A stretch of 64,000 nt of DNA from Rhodobacter sp. (GCA_027484145.1 JAIXUH010000012.1:124001-188000); one strand, 5' to 3'; numbered from the stretch's first letter, positions 18,120 to 27,712 are shown. Notes: a model not told the origin generated them from the letters alone. Made by a program: numbers and translations.

Positions 18120-19171
18120 CCAACCCTAAGGTTTCCACCGCCGGCCTGCCCGCCGTAGAATTTGATCGCGTCTCCATCGTGTTCGGCGATCACCCTGAAC
18201 GCGCCCTGCCCCTTATGGACAAGGGGATGACCCGCGCCGAGGTGCAGGCAAAGACGGGGCAAGTGCTGGGCGTGCATGATTGCAGCCTGACCGTGGCCAC
18301 GGGCGAAATTCTTGTGCTGATGGGGCTGTCGGGGTCTGGCAAATCGACCCTGCTGCGCGGAGTGAACGCGCTGAACCCCGTGGTGCGGGGCGAGGTGCGG
18401 GTGAATGACGGCGAACGGATGGTGTCTGTCACCAAGGCCGCGCCGGATGAGTTGCGCCGTATGCGCGCCACGCGGATTGCCATGGTGTTTCAGCAGTTTG
18501 GCCTGCTGCCTTGGCGCACGGTGCGCGAAAATGTGGGCCTTGGCCTAGAGCTTGCGGGGCAAACCCCGGCGCAGCGCAAAGACCGGGTGGATGCGCAACT
18601 GGCGCTGGTCAACCTGACGCAATGGGCCGACCGCAAGGTGGGAGAGCTTTCGGGCGGGATGCAGCAACGCGTGGGTCTGGCCCGCGCCTTTGTGACCGAA
18701 GCGCCGACCCTGCTGATGGACGAACCGTTTTCGGCGCTGGACCCTTTGATTCGTGCCAAATTGCAGGACGAACTGCTTGATCTGCAGGCAAAGCTGAAAC
18801 GGACCATCATTTTTGTCAGCCACGATCTGGACGAGGCGTTCAAGATCGGCAACCGCATCGCGCTGATGGAAGGCGGGCGCATCGTGCAATGCGGCACCGC
18901 GCGCGAGATCATCGCCAACCCTGTCGACGCCTATGTGCAGGATTTCGTGGCCCACATGAACCCGCTGTCGGTGCTGACCGCGCGCGACGTGATGGAGGCG
19001 GGAGAGACCACCTCTGCCATTGCGATGGACGCCGAAGCCCCGGTCAAGGATGTGATGGCCGCCATGCGCGATGGTGCGGCAGAAATCGCCGTGACCGATG
19101 CCGGCGCGCGCATCGGTGTGCTGCGCGCCGGGACCGTAATGGGGCGGTTGTTGAACCCGCGCGGAGTATAG
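18116..19171 (+). CDS. choV: Choline/betaine ABC transporter ATP-binding protein
   Basis: 351-residue ATPase. Walker A is GLSGSGKSTLLRG, the Q-loop VFQQFGLLPWRTV, the signature LSGGMQQRVGLARAF, Walker B LLMDEPFSALD, and the switch His is in VSHDLDEA. A long N-terminal segment (RALPLMDKGMTRAEVQAKTG) is typical of ProV/ChoV. The C-terminal about 80 residues (VKDVMAAMRDGAAEIAVTD) resemble a single reduced CBS-like unit, shorter than the pair in E. coli ProV. Last gene of the operon, four bases from the convergent DUF1036 gene. Confidence 0.94.
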   Translation: MTNPKVSTAGLPAVEFDRVSIVFGDHPERALPLMDKGMTRAEVQAKTGQVLGVHDCSLTVATGEILVLMGLSGSGKSTLLRGVNALNPVVRGEVRVNDGERMVSVTKAAPDELRRMRATRIAMVFQQFGLLPWRTVRENVGLGLELAGQTPAQRKDRVDAQLALVNLTQWADRKVGELSGGMQQRVGLARAFVTEAPTLLMDEPFSALDPLIRAKLQDELLDLQAKLKRTIIFVSHDLDEAFKIGNRIALMEGGRIVQCGTAREIIANPVDAYVQDFVAHMNPLSVLTARDVMEAGETTSAIAMDAEAPVKDVMAAMRDGAAEIAVTDAGARIGVLRAGTVMGRLLNPRGV

Positions 19172-19175
19172 GCCG

Positions 19176-20297
19176 CTATTGGCGGATATAGGAAAGCAAG
19201 TTTCCGCGCGGCAGATAGAACAGGTCCATCCTGTCGGCGGTCACTTCGGCCACCTCATAGCACATGACCGAGTCCGGATCGCCGCCCATTTCCTGCTTGA
19301 GCAGGACATTGGTGGCGGCGGGGGCATCGGGGCAGCTGTCGGCGAACATCAGGACCGACACCCTCATCACCTCGTCGCCATAGATGTCGGTTTCTTCCGA
19401 CCCGACGATCTGCAGGCGGCTTTGCGGATCATCCACCGAGACCCAGTTGCCCTGCATCATGTCGCGGGTAAAGGCGTTGGGGTCCGGCTCGCCGGGTTCG
19501 ATCTGGGCCACGGCGGCATCTACGGTCATGTCGCCGAAAAAGATCATGTCGCCGGTAACGGCCACTGAGGTGTTGACCGGCAGGCTGGCCATGTAGGCAA
19601 GGGCCGTCGGGTTGCTGGGGCCATTGGCATCCACCACCCAGCGGGCCCCTTCGGCGTAAAAGGCGCAGCCCTGCACGTCACCAAACATGCCACAGCCCTG
19701 CATCACACCTTGCACATAGAACGGCTCGCCGAGTGATCCGCTGGCAAAGGGCACATAGGCCGAGACGGCTGCGGGGGGTTCCGTGACAGCGGGCTCTTCA
19801 ATCACGGCGGGTTCTTCGATCACAGCGGGCGCTTCGACAACGGCGGCCTCATCGCTGCGCGGGGCCTCATCAGCGGATTTGCCCTGTTCCGGTGCCGCAG
19901 CGACCGCGGCCAGATCAAAGCGGAAGTCTGACGCGGTTTCGCCGGTGTCGATGTGGCGGAATGTGCGCCGATCGGCGGTCAGGGCCGCGCAATCGCCATC
20001 AGCGCCGCGCAGGGTAAAGGCGGCGTTCTGGACGCAAAAGGCATAGCCATCGCCTTCGAACCCGTCCTCGATCAATGTGTAGTAGTAGTGCCGCTGTTTC
20101 AGCGCGCCGCTGACCACGGTCTTGCAGCTTTGCGGGGCGACTTTCCACCAGCCTTCAGTGACCCATTCGCCCGAATCGGAATAGGCGATGCCAACCGTGC
20201 GCTCGGCATCGGTGGTGTTGCACAAGTTAAGCTCGGCCTGTGCCGCCCCGGCCAAAGCCAAGGTCCAAAAGACCGCCCCAAAAGTCGCTTTCCGCAT
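19176..20297 (-). CDS. DUF1036 domain secreted protein
   Basis: 373 residues. A signal peptide (MRKATFGAVFWTLALAGAAQA) is followed by a DUF1036 domain (LNLCNTTDAERTVGIAYSDSGEWVTEGWWKVAPQSC, about residues 23-125). A low-complexity linker with PAVIEEPAVIEEPAV repeats comes next, then a second, unassigned C-terminal domain with several cysteines. Function unknown, probably periplasmic. ATG 20297 is preceded by AGGGA, and longer in-frame starts spoil the signal peptide. Convergent with choV with only four bases between the stops. Confidence 0.85.
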   Translation of the reverse strand: MRKATFGAVFWTLALAGAAQAELNLCNTTDAERTVGIAYSDSGEWVTEGWWKVAPQSCKTVVSGALKQRHYYYTLIEDGFEGDGYAFCVQNAAFTLRGADGDCAALTADRRTFRHIDTGETASDFRFDLAAVAAAPEQGKSADEAPRSDEAAVVEAPAVIEEPAVIEEPAVTEPPAAVSAYVPFASGSLGEPFYVQGVMQGCGMFGDVQGCAFYAEGARWVVDANGPSNPTALAYMASLPVNTSVAVTGDMIFFGDMTVDAAVAQIEPGEPDPNAFTRDMMQGNWVSVDDPQSRLQIVGSEETDIYGDEVMRVSVLMFADSCPDAPAATNVLLKQEMGGDPDSVMCYEVAEVTADRMDLFYLPRGNLLSYIRQ

Positions 20298-20361
20298 GAA
20301 TTCCCTGCACATCGCTGTTGATTGCAGCAGTCGTAGCAGAGCGTTCGGGCAAATCCATGGC

Positions 20362-20384
20362 AAAAACGGCCGCAGGACGCGGCC
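20362..20384 (-). terminator. Rho-independent terminator of topA
   Basis: On the minus strand GGCCGC-GTCCT-GCGGCC is followed by GTTTTTG, just after the topA stop codon at 20397. Confidence 0.85.
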
Positions 20385-20396
20385 ATTTGCACCGGT

Positions 20397-23036
20397 TTAC
20401 GCGATGTCTGTTGCGGCGGCAGGCTTGGCCTTGGCCTTCGCGACGGGCTTGGCCTTTGGCTTGGCGGCAGGCTTGGCCTTGGCGGCAGCTTTGGGTTTCG
20501 CGGTGGAAGCAGCCTTTTCGGCCGCGGGTTTCGCAACAGCCTTTTTCGGGACGGCCTTTTTCTTGCCGCCCGATTTGCCCGCCTTTTCCGTGATCAGTTC
20601 CAGCGCCTGTTCCATCGTCACCTCTTCGGGCGCAATGTCCTTGGGCAGGGTCGCATTCACCTTTTCCCACTTTACATAAGGCCCGTAACGCCCCGGCATC
20701 ACTTGAATTTCGCCGCCATCCGGATGCGCGCCCAACACCTTGAGCGGCCCGGCGGGCGCCGCTGCGCCACGGCCACGGCTGGCCTTTTGCGCCAGCACTT
20801 CCATCGCGCGGTTCATGCCGATGATGAACACCTCTTCGACATCGGGGATGTTGGCATAGGTGGTGCCGTATTTGATGTAGGGCCCGTAGCGGCCAATCCC
20901 GGCCTCGACCGGTTGGCCATCATCGGGGTGCGGGCCAACCAGACGCGGCAGCGACAAAAGCTCGATCGCGCGCTCCAGCGTCAGGCTTTCGGCGGACCAG
21001 CCTTTGGGCAAGCTGGACCGGTCCGGCTTTGGCACGGCTTCGGTCGCCTCGCCGCGCTGGACATAAGGCCCAAAGCGACCGGCGCGCACCGAAATGTCAT
21101 TGCCCGCCACATCCTGCCCCAAGATCCGGCCATCGGCCGACATGGCATCTTCGCCGCCCGAGATGGGCCGCGTATAGCGGCATTCGGGGTAATTGCCGCA
21201 GCCGATGAAGGCGCTGCCCGAACGCGCGGTTTTCAGGTGCAACCGGCCCGTGCCGCAGGTGGGGCATGACCGCGGGTCAGAGCCATCGGCACGCACGGGG
21301 TAAAGGTGCGGCGACAGGAATTCGTCAATCTTGTCCAGCACTTCACCAATCCGCAGATCGGCGGTTTCGGCAATGGCGGCAGAGAAATCGCGCCAGAACC
21401 GGGCCAGCACATCCTTGTAGTTCCGCTCACCCGCCGAAACATCGTCCAACTCGTTTTCCAGATCGGCAGTGAAATCGTATTCGACATAGCGGCGGAAATA
21501 GTTGGTCAGAAACGCCGTCACCAGACGGCCCTTGTCCTCGGGAATCAGGCGGTTCTTGTCCTTGCGGACATATTCCCGGTCCTGAATCGTGGACAGCACC
21601 GAGGCATAGGTCGAGGGGCGACCGATGCCCAATTCTTCCATCCGCTTGACCAAGGTCGCCTCGGTGTAACGCGGCGGCGGCTGGGTAAAATGTTGTTCCG
21701 GCGCGATCTTGCGCTTTTCGGCGGCCTCGCCCTGCATGATCTGCGGCAGGCGGGCGTCATCTTCGCCCTCGTCGTCGCGGCCTTCGTCGTAAACCTTGAG
21801 GAACCCGTCAAACAGCACGACCTGCCCCGTGGCGCGCAGGCCCACCTGCCCATCGGGGCTGCCCACATCTACCGTGGTGCGTTCCATACGGGCTGCAGAC
21901 ATCTGGCTGGCAAGGGTGCGCTTCCAGATCAAATCATAAAGGTTGGCCTGATCCTTTTCGGCAAAGCGCAGTTTTTCCGGGGCGGCCGCCATATCGGTCG
22001 GGCGGATGCATTCGTGGGCTTCCTGCGCGTTCTTGGCCTTGTTTTTATAGATGCGCGGGGTGTCGGGCACGTAGGCCGCGCCGAAACGGTCCTTGATCGC
22101 ATCGCGGGCCGAGGCCACGGCTTCGGGTGCCATGTCGATGCCATCGGTCCGCATATAGGTGATGTGGCCCGCCTCATACAGGCGCTGTGCCGTGCTCATG
22201 CATTGCTTGGCGCCCATACCGAACTTGCGGCTGGCTTCCTGCTGCAGAGTCGAGGTCATGAAGGGCGGGTGCGGGTTGCGGGTGGCGGGCTTTGCCTCCA
22301 CCGATTGCACGGTCAATGTTCGGGAAGTGACAGCCTGCACCGCTATTTCGGCTGCTTCGGCTGTTGGAATGTCGAATTTTTGCAGTTTGCGGCCGCCCAA
22401 GATCGTCAGCGTCGCCTCAAATTCCTGCCCGCGCGGGGTGACCAGAACCGCTTTGACCGACCAGTATTCCTGCGAGCGGAAGGCCTCGATCTCCATCTCG
22501 CGCTCGACGATCAGGCGTAGGCAGACCGATTGCACGCGGCCCGCCGATTTGGCACCGGGGAGTTTGCGCCACAGCACCGGCGACAGGGTGAAGCCCACAA
22601 GATAATCCAGCGCGCGGCGGGCGAGGTAAGCCTCGACCAGCGGCGTGTCGATTTCGCGCGGTTCCTTCATCGCCTTGGTCACCGCATCCTTGGTGATGGC
22701 GTTGAAGGTGACGCGCGAGACTTTCTTGCCCTTTTTCAGCGATGAGGCGAGGGCCTCGCGCAGGTGCCACGAAATCGCCTCGCCCTCACGATCAGGGGCG
22801 GTGGCAAGGATCAGGGTGTCGTCGGTTTTCAGGGCCTCGGCAATGGCGCGGACGTGCTTTTTCGACTCGGCCGCCACCTCCCATGTCATGTCGAAATCAT
22901 GCTCGGTGTCCACCGACCCATCCTTGGCGGGCAGGTCGCGGACATGGCCATACGAAGCAAGAACCGTATAGTCGGAGCCGAGATATTTGTTGATTGTCTT
23001 GGCCTTGGCCGGAGACTCGACAACGACGACTGCCAT
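20397..23036 (-). CDS. topA: DNA topoisomerase I
   Basis: Relaxes negative supercoils by single-strand passage. 879 residues. The TOPRIM domain is at the start (MAVVVVESPAKAKTINKYLG). The catalytic tyrosine is in GHITYMRTDGIDM. A C4 zinc-ribbon (CPTCGTGRLH...CGNYPEC) is followed by several topoisomerase C-terminal repeats with GRYGPY/GRFGPYVQ cores. The tail is a Lys/Ala/Pro-rich low-complexity extension, common in alphaproteobacteria. The start at 23036 is fixed by the conserved N-terminus; the longer frame to 23150 is spurious. It lies downstream of dprA on the same strand. Confidence 0.97.
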   Translation of the reverse strand: MAVVVVESPAKAKTINKYLGSDYTVLASYGHVRDLPAKDGSVDTEHDFDMTWEVAAESKKHVRAIAEALKTDDTLILATAPDREGEAISWHLREALASSLKKGKKVSRVTFNAITKDAVTKAMKEPREIDTPLVEAYLARRALDYLVGFTLSPVLWRKLPGAKSAGRVQSVCLRLIVEREMEIEAFRSQEYWSVKAVLVTPRGQEFEATLTILGGRKLQKFDIPTAEAAEIAVQAVTSRTLTVQSVEAKPATRNPHPPFMTSTLQQEASRKFGMGAKQCMSTAQRLYEAGHITYMRTDGIDMAPEAVASARDAIKDRFGAAYVPDTPRIYKNKAKNAQEAHECIRPTDMAAAPEKLRFAEKDQANLYDLIWKRTLASQMSAARMERTTVDVGSPDGQVGLRATGQVVLFDGFLKVYDEGRDDEGEDDARLPQIMQGEAAEKRKIAPEQHFTQPPPRYTEATLVKRMEELGIGRPSTYASVLSTIQDREYVRKDKNRLIPEDKGRLVTAFLTNYFRRYVEYDFTADLENELDDVSAGERNYKDVLARFWRDFSAAIAETADLRIGEVLDKIDEFLSPHLYPVRADGSDPRSCPTCGTGRLHLKTARSGSAFIGCGNYPECRYTRPISGGEDAMSADGRILGQDVAGNDISVRAGRFGPYVQRGEATEAVPKPDRSSLPKGWSAESLTLERAIELLSLPRLVGPHPDDGQPVEAGIGRYGPYIKYGTTYANIPDVEEVFIIGMNRAMEVLAQKASRGRGAAAPAGPLKVLGAHPDGGEIQVMPGRYGPYVKWEKVNATLPKDIAPEEVTMEQALELITEKAGKSGGKKKAVPKKAVAKPAAEKAASTAKPKAAAKAKPAAKPKAKPVAKAKAKPAAATDIA

Positions 23037-23162
23037 GAAATTCCCTTTTCCGCTGGGGCCGTAAGAGGCGCGGCAAGATGTGGGTGTAGCAGCGGGATTG
23101 TCAATGCAGCATTCCGCGCATGAAACCTTGGGTTGATCCGCGACCCGCAAATGACCGGCGGA

Positions 23163-24332
23163 TCAGTCGGCGCGCGACAGCAGGCCCCCCGGCGCGCGCA
23201 GCACCCTGCCCTCCAACTCCAGGGTCAGAAGTTGCGAGGCCACCATGGCGGGCGGCATCGCCAGATCACGGATCAACTGATCCTCGGCCAGGGGGCTGGG
23301 GCCCAGACGGGCGAGGATCTGGCTGTGCAGGGCGGCGATATCGGCCAAAGGGCGACGCGGCGGAACAGGGCCGGGCAGGGGATCGGGCAATGGGTCGGCC
23401 GGAGAATCGTCAACCAAGGGCGACGCGGCAGGCACAAAGGGCACAACAGCGCCGCCAATCGCCTCAAGCACATCGGCGGGGCCGCGCACAAGGGTGGCGC
23501 CGTCCCGGATCAGCATGTTGCAGCCTGCGGCGCGGGCATCGAAGGGATGGCCGGGCACCACCAGCACATCGCGCCCCTGATCCAGCGCCGTGCGCGCGGT
23601 GATCAGCGAGCCGGACCGCGCCGCAGCCTCGACCACCACAACGGCGCGCGACAGGCCCGCGACAATGCGGTTGCGCAACGGGAAATGGCGGGCTTGCGGT
23701 TGCAGGCCCATGGGTTGTTCCGACACGCGGCAGCCCTGCGCCAGAATATCGGCGGCCAGTTTCGCGTTTTCTTCCGGATAAATCACATCGACCCCGCCCG
23801 CCTGCACCGCCACGGTGCCGGTGGACAGCGTGGCCTGATGCGCCTCGGCATCAATGCCGCGCGCAAGGCCGGAAACGACGACCAGCCCCGCCTGCCCCAG
23901 CCCTTCGGCCAAACGGCGCGCCATCCGCAGCCCGAGGGACGAGGCATTGCGCGCGCCCACCATGGCCACCATGGGGCGCTGCAACAGCGCGGCGTCACCC
24001 TGCACCCATAGCACCGGGGGCGCATCGGGCAGGTCCACCAGCGACATGGGATAGGCGGCATCACCCCAGATGATCAGCCGCGCCCCGGCAAGGCGGCCCT
24101 GTGCCAGTTCGTGGCGCGCCACCTCAACCGGGCAAGGGGCATAGTTGTCAACGCCCGCACTGCGCGCCACTTCGGGCAACTGGCGCAAGGCATCGGCCAC
24201 CGAGCCGTGTTCGGCCAACAGCCGGTGCCAAGTAACCGCGCCAACCCTGCGGGAGCGAATGAGGCGCAGGCAATCCAGTGGATCATTGTCCAGGGGTGTG
24301 GGGTGGGGTGTGGGTTTGGAGTTCTGGCCCAT
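23163..24332 (-). CDS. dprA: DNA-processing protein DprA
   Basis: Loads RecA on incoming single-stranded DNA during transformation. 389 residues. A SAM-like N-terminal part (DPLDCLRLIRSRRVGAVTWHRLL) precedes the Rossmann-fold core with MVGARNASSLGLRMARRLAEGL, VVSGLARGIDAEAH, and FPLRNRIVAGLSRAVVVVEAAARSGSLITA. A C-terminal winged-helix (LAEDQLIRDLAMPPAMVASQLLTLELEG) completes it. Typical alphaproteobacterial neighbour of topA. Divergent from gabT. Confidence 0.95.
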   Translation of the reverse strand: MGQNSKPTPHPTPLDNDPLDCLRLIRSRRVGAVTWHRLLAEHGSVADALRQLPEVARSAGVDNYAPCPVEVARHELAQGRLAGARLIIWGDAAYPMSLVDLPDAPPVLWVQGDAALLQRPMVAMVGARNASSLGLRMARRLAEGLGQAGLVVVSGLARGIDAEAHQATLSTGTVAVQAGGVDVIYPEENAKLAADILAQGCRVSEQPMGLQPQARHFPLRNRIVAGLSRAVVVVEAAARSGSLITARTALDQGRDVLVVPGHPFDARAAGCNMLIRDGATLVRGPADVLEAIGGAVVPFVPAASPLVDDSPADPLPDPLPGPVPPRRPLADIAALHSQILARLGPSPLAEDQLIRDLAMPPAMVASQLLTLELEGRVLRAPGGLLSRAD

Positions 24333-24487
24333 GTCCGCCTTGCCTCATTCGCAGGGCCACGTTGCACCGGCCAAGGTTAACAGGAGGTTTATGATTCCCC
24401 CCCCTGCCCCACAAATCCGCGCAGATTTCGCGAAGTGGCGTTTTCCCGCCATTCTGCGTCGTGATCGCAATTGCCCTTTGCCGCGCG

Positions 24488-24499
24488 ATTTGATCAAAT
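24488..24499. promoter_or_regulatory. Perfect palindrome upstream of gabT
   Basis: ATTTGATCAAAT, a perfect 12-bp palindrome about 40 bases before the chosen gabT start codon. It looks like an operator for an unknown regulator (Lrp/AsnC or GntR/GabR type are guesses). Confidence 0.45.
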
Positions 24500-24540
24500 G
24501 GCGCAAAGGGTCCGTGCCGGGCCGTGAGGGAGCCATTGCC

Positions 24541-25818
24541 ATGCTGAATGCTGACGTCGCCCGCCGCCGTGATGATGCCATCTCGCGCGGGGTGGGCATG
24601 ATGACCCAGATCTATGCCGACCGCGCGCTGAATGCCGAGGTCTGGGATATCGAGGGCAACCGCTATATCGACTTTGCCGCCGGGATTGCCGTGGTGAACA
24701 CCGGGCATTGCCACCCCAAGGTGATGGCGGCTGTGGCCAACCAGATGACCAAGTTCACGCATACCTGCCATCAGGTGATGCCCTATGAGCCCTACATCCG
24801 CTTGGCCGAACGCCTGAACGCGCTGGTGCCCGGCGATTTCACCAAGAAAACCATCTTCGTGACCACGGGCGCCGAGGCCTGCGAGAATGCGGTCAAGATC
24901 GCCCGCATCTCGACGGGCCGCAACGCGGTTATCGCCTTTGGCGGCGGCTTCCATGGCCGGACCTTCATGGGCATGTCGCTGACCGGCAAGGTGGAGCCCT
25001 ACAAGAAGGGTTTCGGGTCGATGATGCCCGATGTCTATCACGTGCCTTTCCCCATGGATGTGCATGGCATTTCCACCAAGGACGCGATGGCGGGCATGGA
25101 AAAGCTGTTCAAGGCCGATCTGGACCCGGCCCGCGTGGCCGCGATCATCTTTGAACCCGTGCAGGGCGAAGGCGGCTTTTACGTGGCACCGCGCGATCTG
25201 GTCGTGGCCATCCGCGCGCTGTGCGACAAGCATGGCATCGTGATGATCGCGGACGAGGTGCAGACTGGTTTCGCCCGCACCGGCGCGCTGTTTGCGATGG
25301 AAGCCTATGGTGTGGCGGCTGACCTGACGACGATGGCAAAGGGTCTGGCCGGTGGTCTGCCTTTGGCTGCCGTAACGGGCAAGGCCGAGATCATGGATGC
25401 GGCAAACCCCGGCGGTCTGGGCGGCACCTATGCGGGCAACCCATTGGGCATTGCGGCCAGCCATGCCGTGCTGGACGTGATCGAGGAAGAAAACCTGTGT
25501 GCCCGCGCCAACGAACTCGGCAGCCGTCTGAAGCAAAAGCTGGAGGCGATCCGGTCCACCACGCCCGAGATCATGGATATCCGCGGCCCCGGTTTCATGG
25601 TGGCGGTCGAGTTTGGCGTGCCGGGCACGCATGAACCCGACGCAGGCTTTACCGGCCGCGTGCGGATGGAGGCACAAAAGCGCGGGCTGATCCTGTTGAC
25701 CTGCGGCGTCTACGGCAACGTGGTGCGCTTCCTTGCCCCGATCACCATTCCCGACGCCCATTTCGCCGAGGCGATGGACATTCTGGAAGACTCGATCGCC
25801 GCCGCACGGCAGGCGTAA
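24541..25818 (+). CDS. gabT: 4-aminobutyrate aminotransferase
   Basis: PLP-dependent transfer of the GABA amino group to 2-oxoglutarate, giving succinate semialdehyde. 425 residues of the class III fold. Visible are FAAGIAVVNTGHCHPKVMAAV near the start, FHGRTFMGMSLTGKVEPYKKGFG, EPVQGEGGF, the PLP-binding aspartate in IADEVQTGFARTG, and the Schiff-base lysine in TTMAKGLAGGLPL. ATG 24541 matches the family N-terminus (MLNADVARRR). An in-frame ATG at 24391 has a stronger AGGAGG three bases upstream and would add 50 non-family residues; I consider it less likely. Confidence 0.93.
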   Translation: MLNADVARRRDDAISRGVGMMTQIYADRALNAEVWDIEGNRYIDFAAGIAVVNTGHCHPKVMAAVANQMTKFTHTCHQVMPYEPYIRLAERLNALVPGDFTKKTIFVTTGAEACENAVKIARISTGRNAVIAFGGGFHGRTFMGMSLTGKVEPYKKGFGSMMPDVYHVPFPMDVHGISTKDAMAGMEKLFKADLDPARVAAIIFEPVQGEGGFYVAPRDLVVAIRALCDKHGIVMIADEVQTGFARTGALFAMEAYGVAADLTTMAKGLAGGLPLAAVTGKAEIMDAANPGGLGGTYAGNPLGIAASHAVLDVIEEENLCARANELGSRLKQKLEAIRSTTPEIMDIRGPGFMVAVEFGVPGTHEPDAGFTGRVRMEAQKRGLILLTCGVYGNVVRFLAPITIPDAHFAEAMDILEDSIAAARQA

Positions 25819-25968
25819 GTCCTGTCGGCCGTTGGGCCAAGACAGACACAAAGTGGTGATGCGGGCGGCAATGTGCCGCCCGTTCGCATGTTCGGGGGAA
25901 CGAATCTCAGGGTGCCGCGTTGTCTGGCAGCAACAATGCCGCCACCTAGCTGCCCCTGTGAGGACACC

Positions 25969-26229
25969 ATGAACAAGATCGTGCTGACGATGACCCTTTT
26001 GACCCTGCCGCTGGCCGCCTGCCAGACGGCCAACCAGAATGCCGCTGCAGGTGCGCTTGGCGGGGCTGCCTTGGGTGCGGCCGTTTCGGGCAGTGATGAC
26101 CGTCTGACCGGTGCGCTGGTTGGTGCCGCGGTTGGCGTTGCGGCTTCGACCCTGATCGGCCCGGCCCAGCAACAAGGCCAGTGCTACTATCGTAACTCAC
26201 GCGGCGAGCGGTTCATCGCGGCCTGCTGA
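25969..26229 (+). CDS. Small glycine-zipper lipoprotein
   Basis: 86 residues. Lipoprotein signal MNKIVLTMTLLTLPLAAC (lipobox LAAC), then a glycine-zipper segment (AAGALGGAALGAAVSG, LVGAAVGVAAST) and a C-terminal CYYRNSRGERFIAAC with two further cysteines. Function unknown. Monocistronic by context, with its own terminator right behind it. Similar in layout, but not in sequence, to the lipoprotein at 4143. Confidence 0.82.
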   Translation: MNKIVLTMTLLTLPLAACQTANQNAAAGALGGAALGAAVSGSDDRLTGALVGAAVGVAASTLIGPAQQQGQCYYRNSRGERFIAAC

Positions 26230-26239
26230 TCGCATTTCG

Positions 26240-26264
26240 GCCGGGCGATCCGTCGCCCGGCTTT
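26240..26264 (+). terminator. Rho-independent terminator after the lipoprotein gene
   Basis: Perfect 9-bp hairpin GCCGGGCGA / TCGCCCGGC with a four-base loop followed by TTT, about ten bases after the stop codon. Confidence 0.8.
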
Positions 26265-26339
26265 CGCTGGCCGGCTTTCGCTTGGCAGGACCATCAGTGA
26301 CAGGTATCACCCGGCCTGAACCGACCAAAGGCCCGTGGC

Positions 26340-27113
26340 ATGACCGCCCCCGTTTCCCCGCCAGACTCATCTGCCCCGGCCTTCGCTGACCGGGGCACAG
26401 GTCTGTTTTTGCAAGGGGCGGGCGTGGTCTTGTTGGGCAAGCCGGTGCTGCATGACATCACGCTGCATATCACCGAACGGCGGGTGGCAGTGATCGGGCG
26501 CAACGGGTCTGGGAAATCGACCTTGCTGCGCCTGATGGCGGGGCTGATCGCGCCAACCTGCGGCACGGTGCGGGTGGACGGGATCGATCCCGCGCGCGAC
26601 CGCAAGGCCATACTAGCGCGCCTTGGCATCCTGTTTCAGAACCCCGACCATCAGATCCTGTTCCCCACCGTGGCCGAGGAACTGGCCTTTGGCCTGATCC
26701 AACAGGGCCTGCCCAAGGCGCAGGCGATGGCGCAAGCCCGCGCAAGGCTGGCCGCCGAGGGCCGCGCCGGTTGGGCGGATGCGGCGATTTCGACGCTGAG
26801 CCAAGGGCAGCGGCACTGGCTTTGCCTTGTGTCGGTGCTGATGATGCAGCCCGCCACGATTTTGCTGGACGAACCCCTTGCCGGGCTGGACCTGCCGACG
26901 CAAGCCCGCCTGTCGCGCGCCTTTGCCGCCCTGCCCCAACGGCTGGTCACCATCACGCATGACCCCGCCATGGCCGACGCAGCCGAGCGGGTGATCTGGC
27001 TGGAAGGGGGGCACGTCGCGGCGGACGGGGCCGCGCAGGAGGTGGTGCCGCGTTTTCGCGCCCGGATGGAGGAATTGGGGGCACAGGATGCTGACACTAA
27101 CCTCGCCCCATAA
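26340..27113 (+). CDS. bioM: Biotin ECF transporter ATPase
   Basis: Energising ATPase of the BioMNY biotin importer. 257 residues with Walker A GRNGSGKSTLLRLMAG, Q-loop LFQNPDHQILFPTV, a variant signature LSQGQRHWLCL, Walker B ILLDEPLAGLD, and the switch His in TITHDPAM. The Q-loop NPDHQ and Q-helix sequence are typical of ECF ATPases. No clear ribosome-binding site is seen, so the start could be slightly further in. It overlaps bioN by 26 bases. No BioR-like TTATAGATAA box was seen upstream. Confidence 0.92.
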   Translation: MTAPVSPPDSSAPAFADRGTGLFLQGAGVVLLGKPVLHDITLHITERRVAVIGRNGSGKSTLLRLMAGLIAPTCGTVRVDGIDPARDRKAILARLGILFQNPDHQILFPTVAEELAFGLIQQGLPKAQAMAQARARLAAEGRAGWADAAISTLSQGQRHWLCLVSVLMMQPATILLDEPLAGLDLPTQARLSRAFAALPQRLVTITHDPAMADAAERVIWLEGGHVAADGAAQEVVPRFRARMEELGAQDADTNLAP

Positions 27114-27684
27114 GACGGCGCTGCACGCCTTGCCTGCCGGGCGCAAGCTGGCGGTGTTGGCGGTGTTCACGGTGGTGCTGTTCGCGCTGAACAGCCCCGT
27201 GGCGCTGGGGATGGCCCTTGGCGGGGTGGCTGGGATCTATGCCCTTGGGGGTGGCGGCTTTGCGCGGCACGGGCTGCGGATGCTGTGGCCACTGTGGCCA
27301 TTCGTGGCGGTGGTCGCGCTGTGGCATGGCTGGACGGGGGAATTGCAGACGGGCGCGGTGGTGATCCTGCGGATGCTGGCGGCGGTGGCGGCGGCGAACC
27401 TTGTCACCATGACCACCCGCCTGTCGGACATGATGGCCGTGATGGAACGGCTGGCGCGCCCGCTGTCGCCCGTGCTGCCGCCGCGGCGTCTGGCCTTGGC
27501 AGTGGCGCTGGTGATCCGGTTCATTCCGGTGCTGTCTGACCGGGTGGCGCAGATTTCCGACGCGTGGCAGGCCCGCAGCGCACGACGGGCCGGTTGGCGG
27601 GTCGTGGCTCCTGCCGCATGGGCCGCCCTTGACGACGCCGAGCGCGTGGCCGAGGCCTTGCGCGCACGGGGTGGCGCAGGCTAG
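27088..27684 (+). CDS. bioN: Biotin ECF transporter T component
   Basis: Membrane coupling (EcfT) subunit of BioMNY. 198 residues with about four to five helices and a cytoplasmic coupling region holding the two Ala-Arg motifs (AWQARSARRAG and ALRARGGAG). It is much shorter than general EcfT proteins, as is normal for BioN. Start overlaps bioM; bioY follows 28 bases after its stop. Confidence 0.9.
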   Translation: MLTLTSPHKTALHALPAGRKLAVLAVFTVVLFALNSPVALGMALGGVAGIYALGGGGFARHGLRMLWPLWPFVAVVALWHGWTGELQTGAVVILRMLAAVAAANLVTMTTRLSDMMAVMERLARPLSPVLPPRRLALAVALVIRFIPVLSDRVAQISDAWQARSARRAGWRVVAPAAWAALDDAERVAEALRARGGAG

Positions 27685-27712
27685 ATGCGCCAGCCATGAA
27701 AAGGACCCCCCG

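Noticed and set aside
24283-26175. A 630-codon minus-strand frame opposite gabT
   Set aside because: Antisense shadow with no motif; gabT on the other strand has all catalytic motifs.
26229-26340. Search for a biotin-regulator (BioR-like) box before bioM
   Set aside because: No TTATAGATAA-like sequence was found in this gap.
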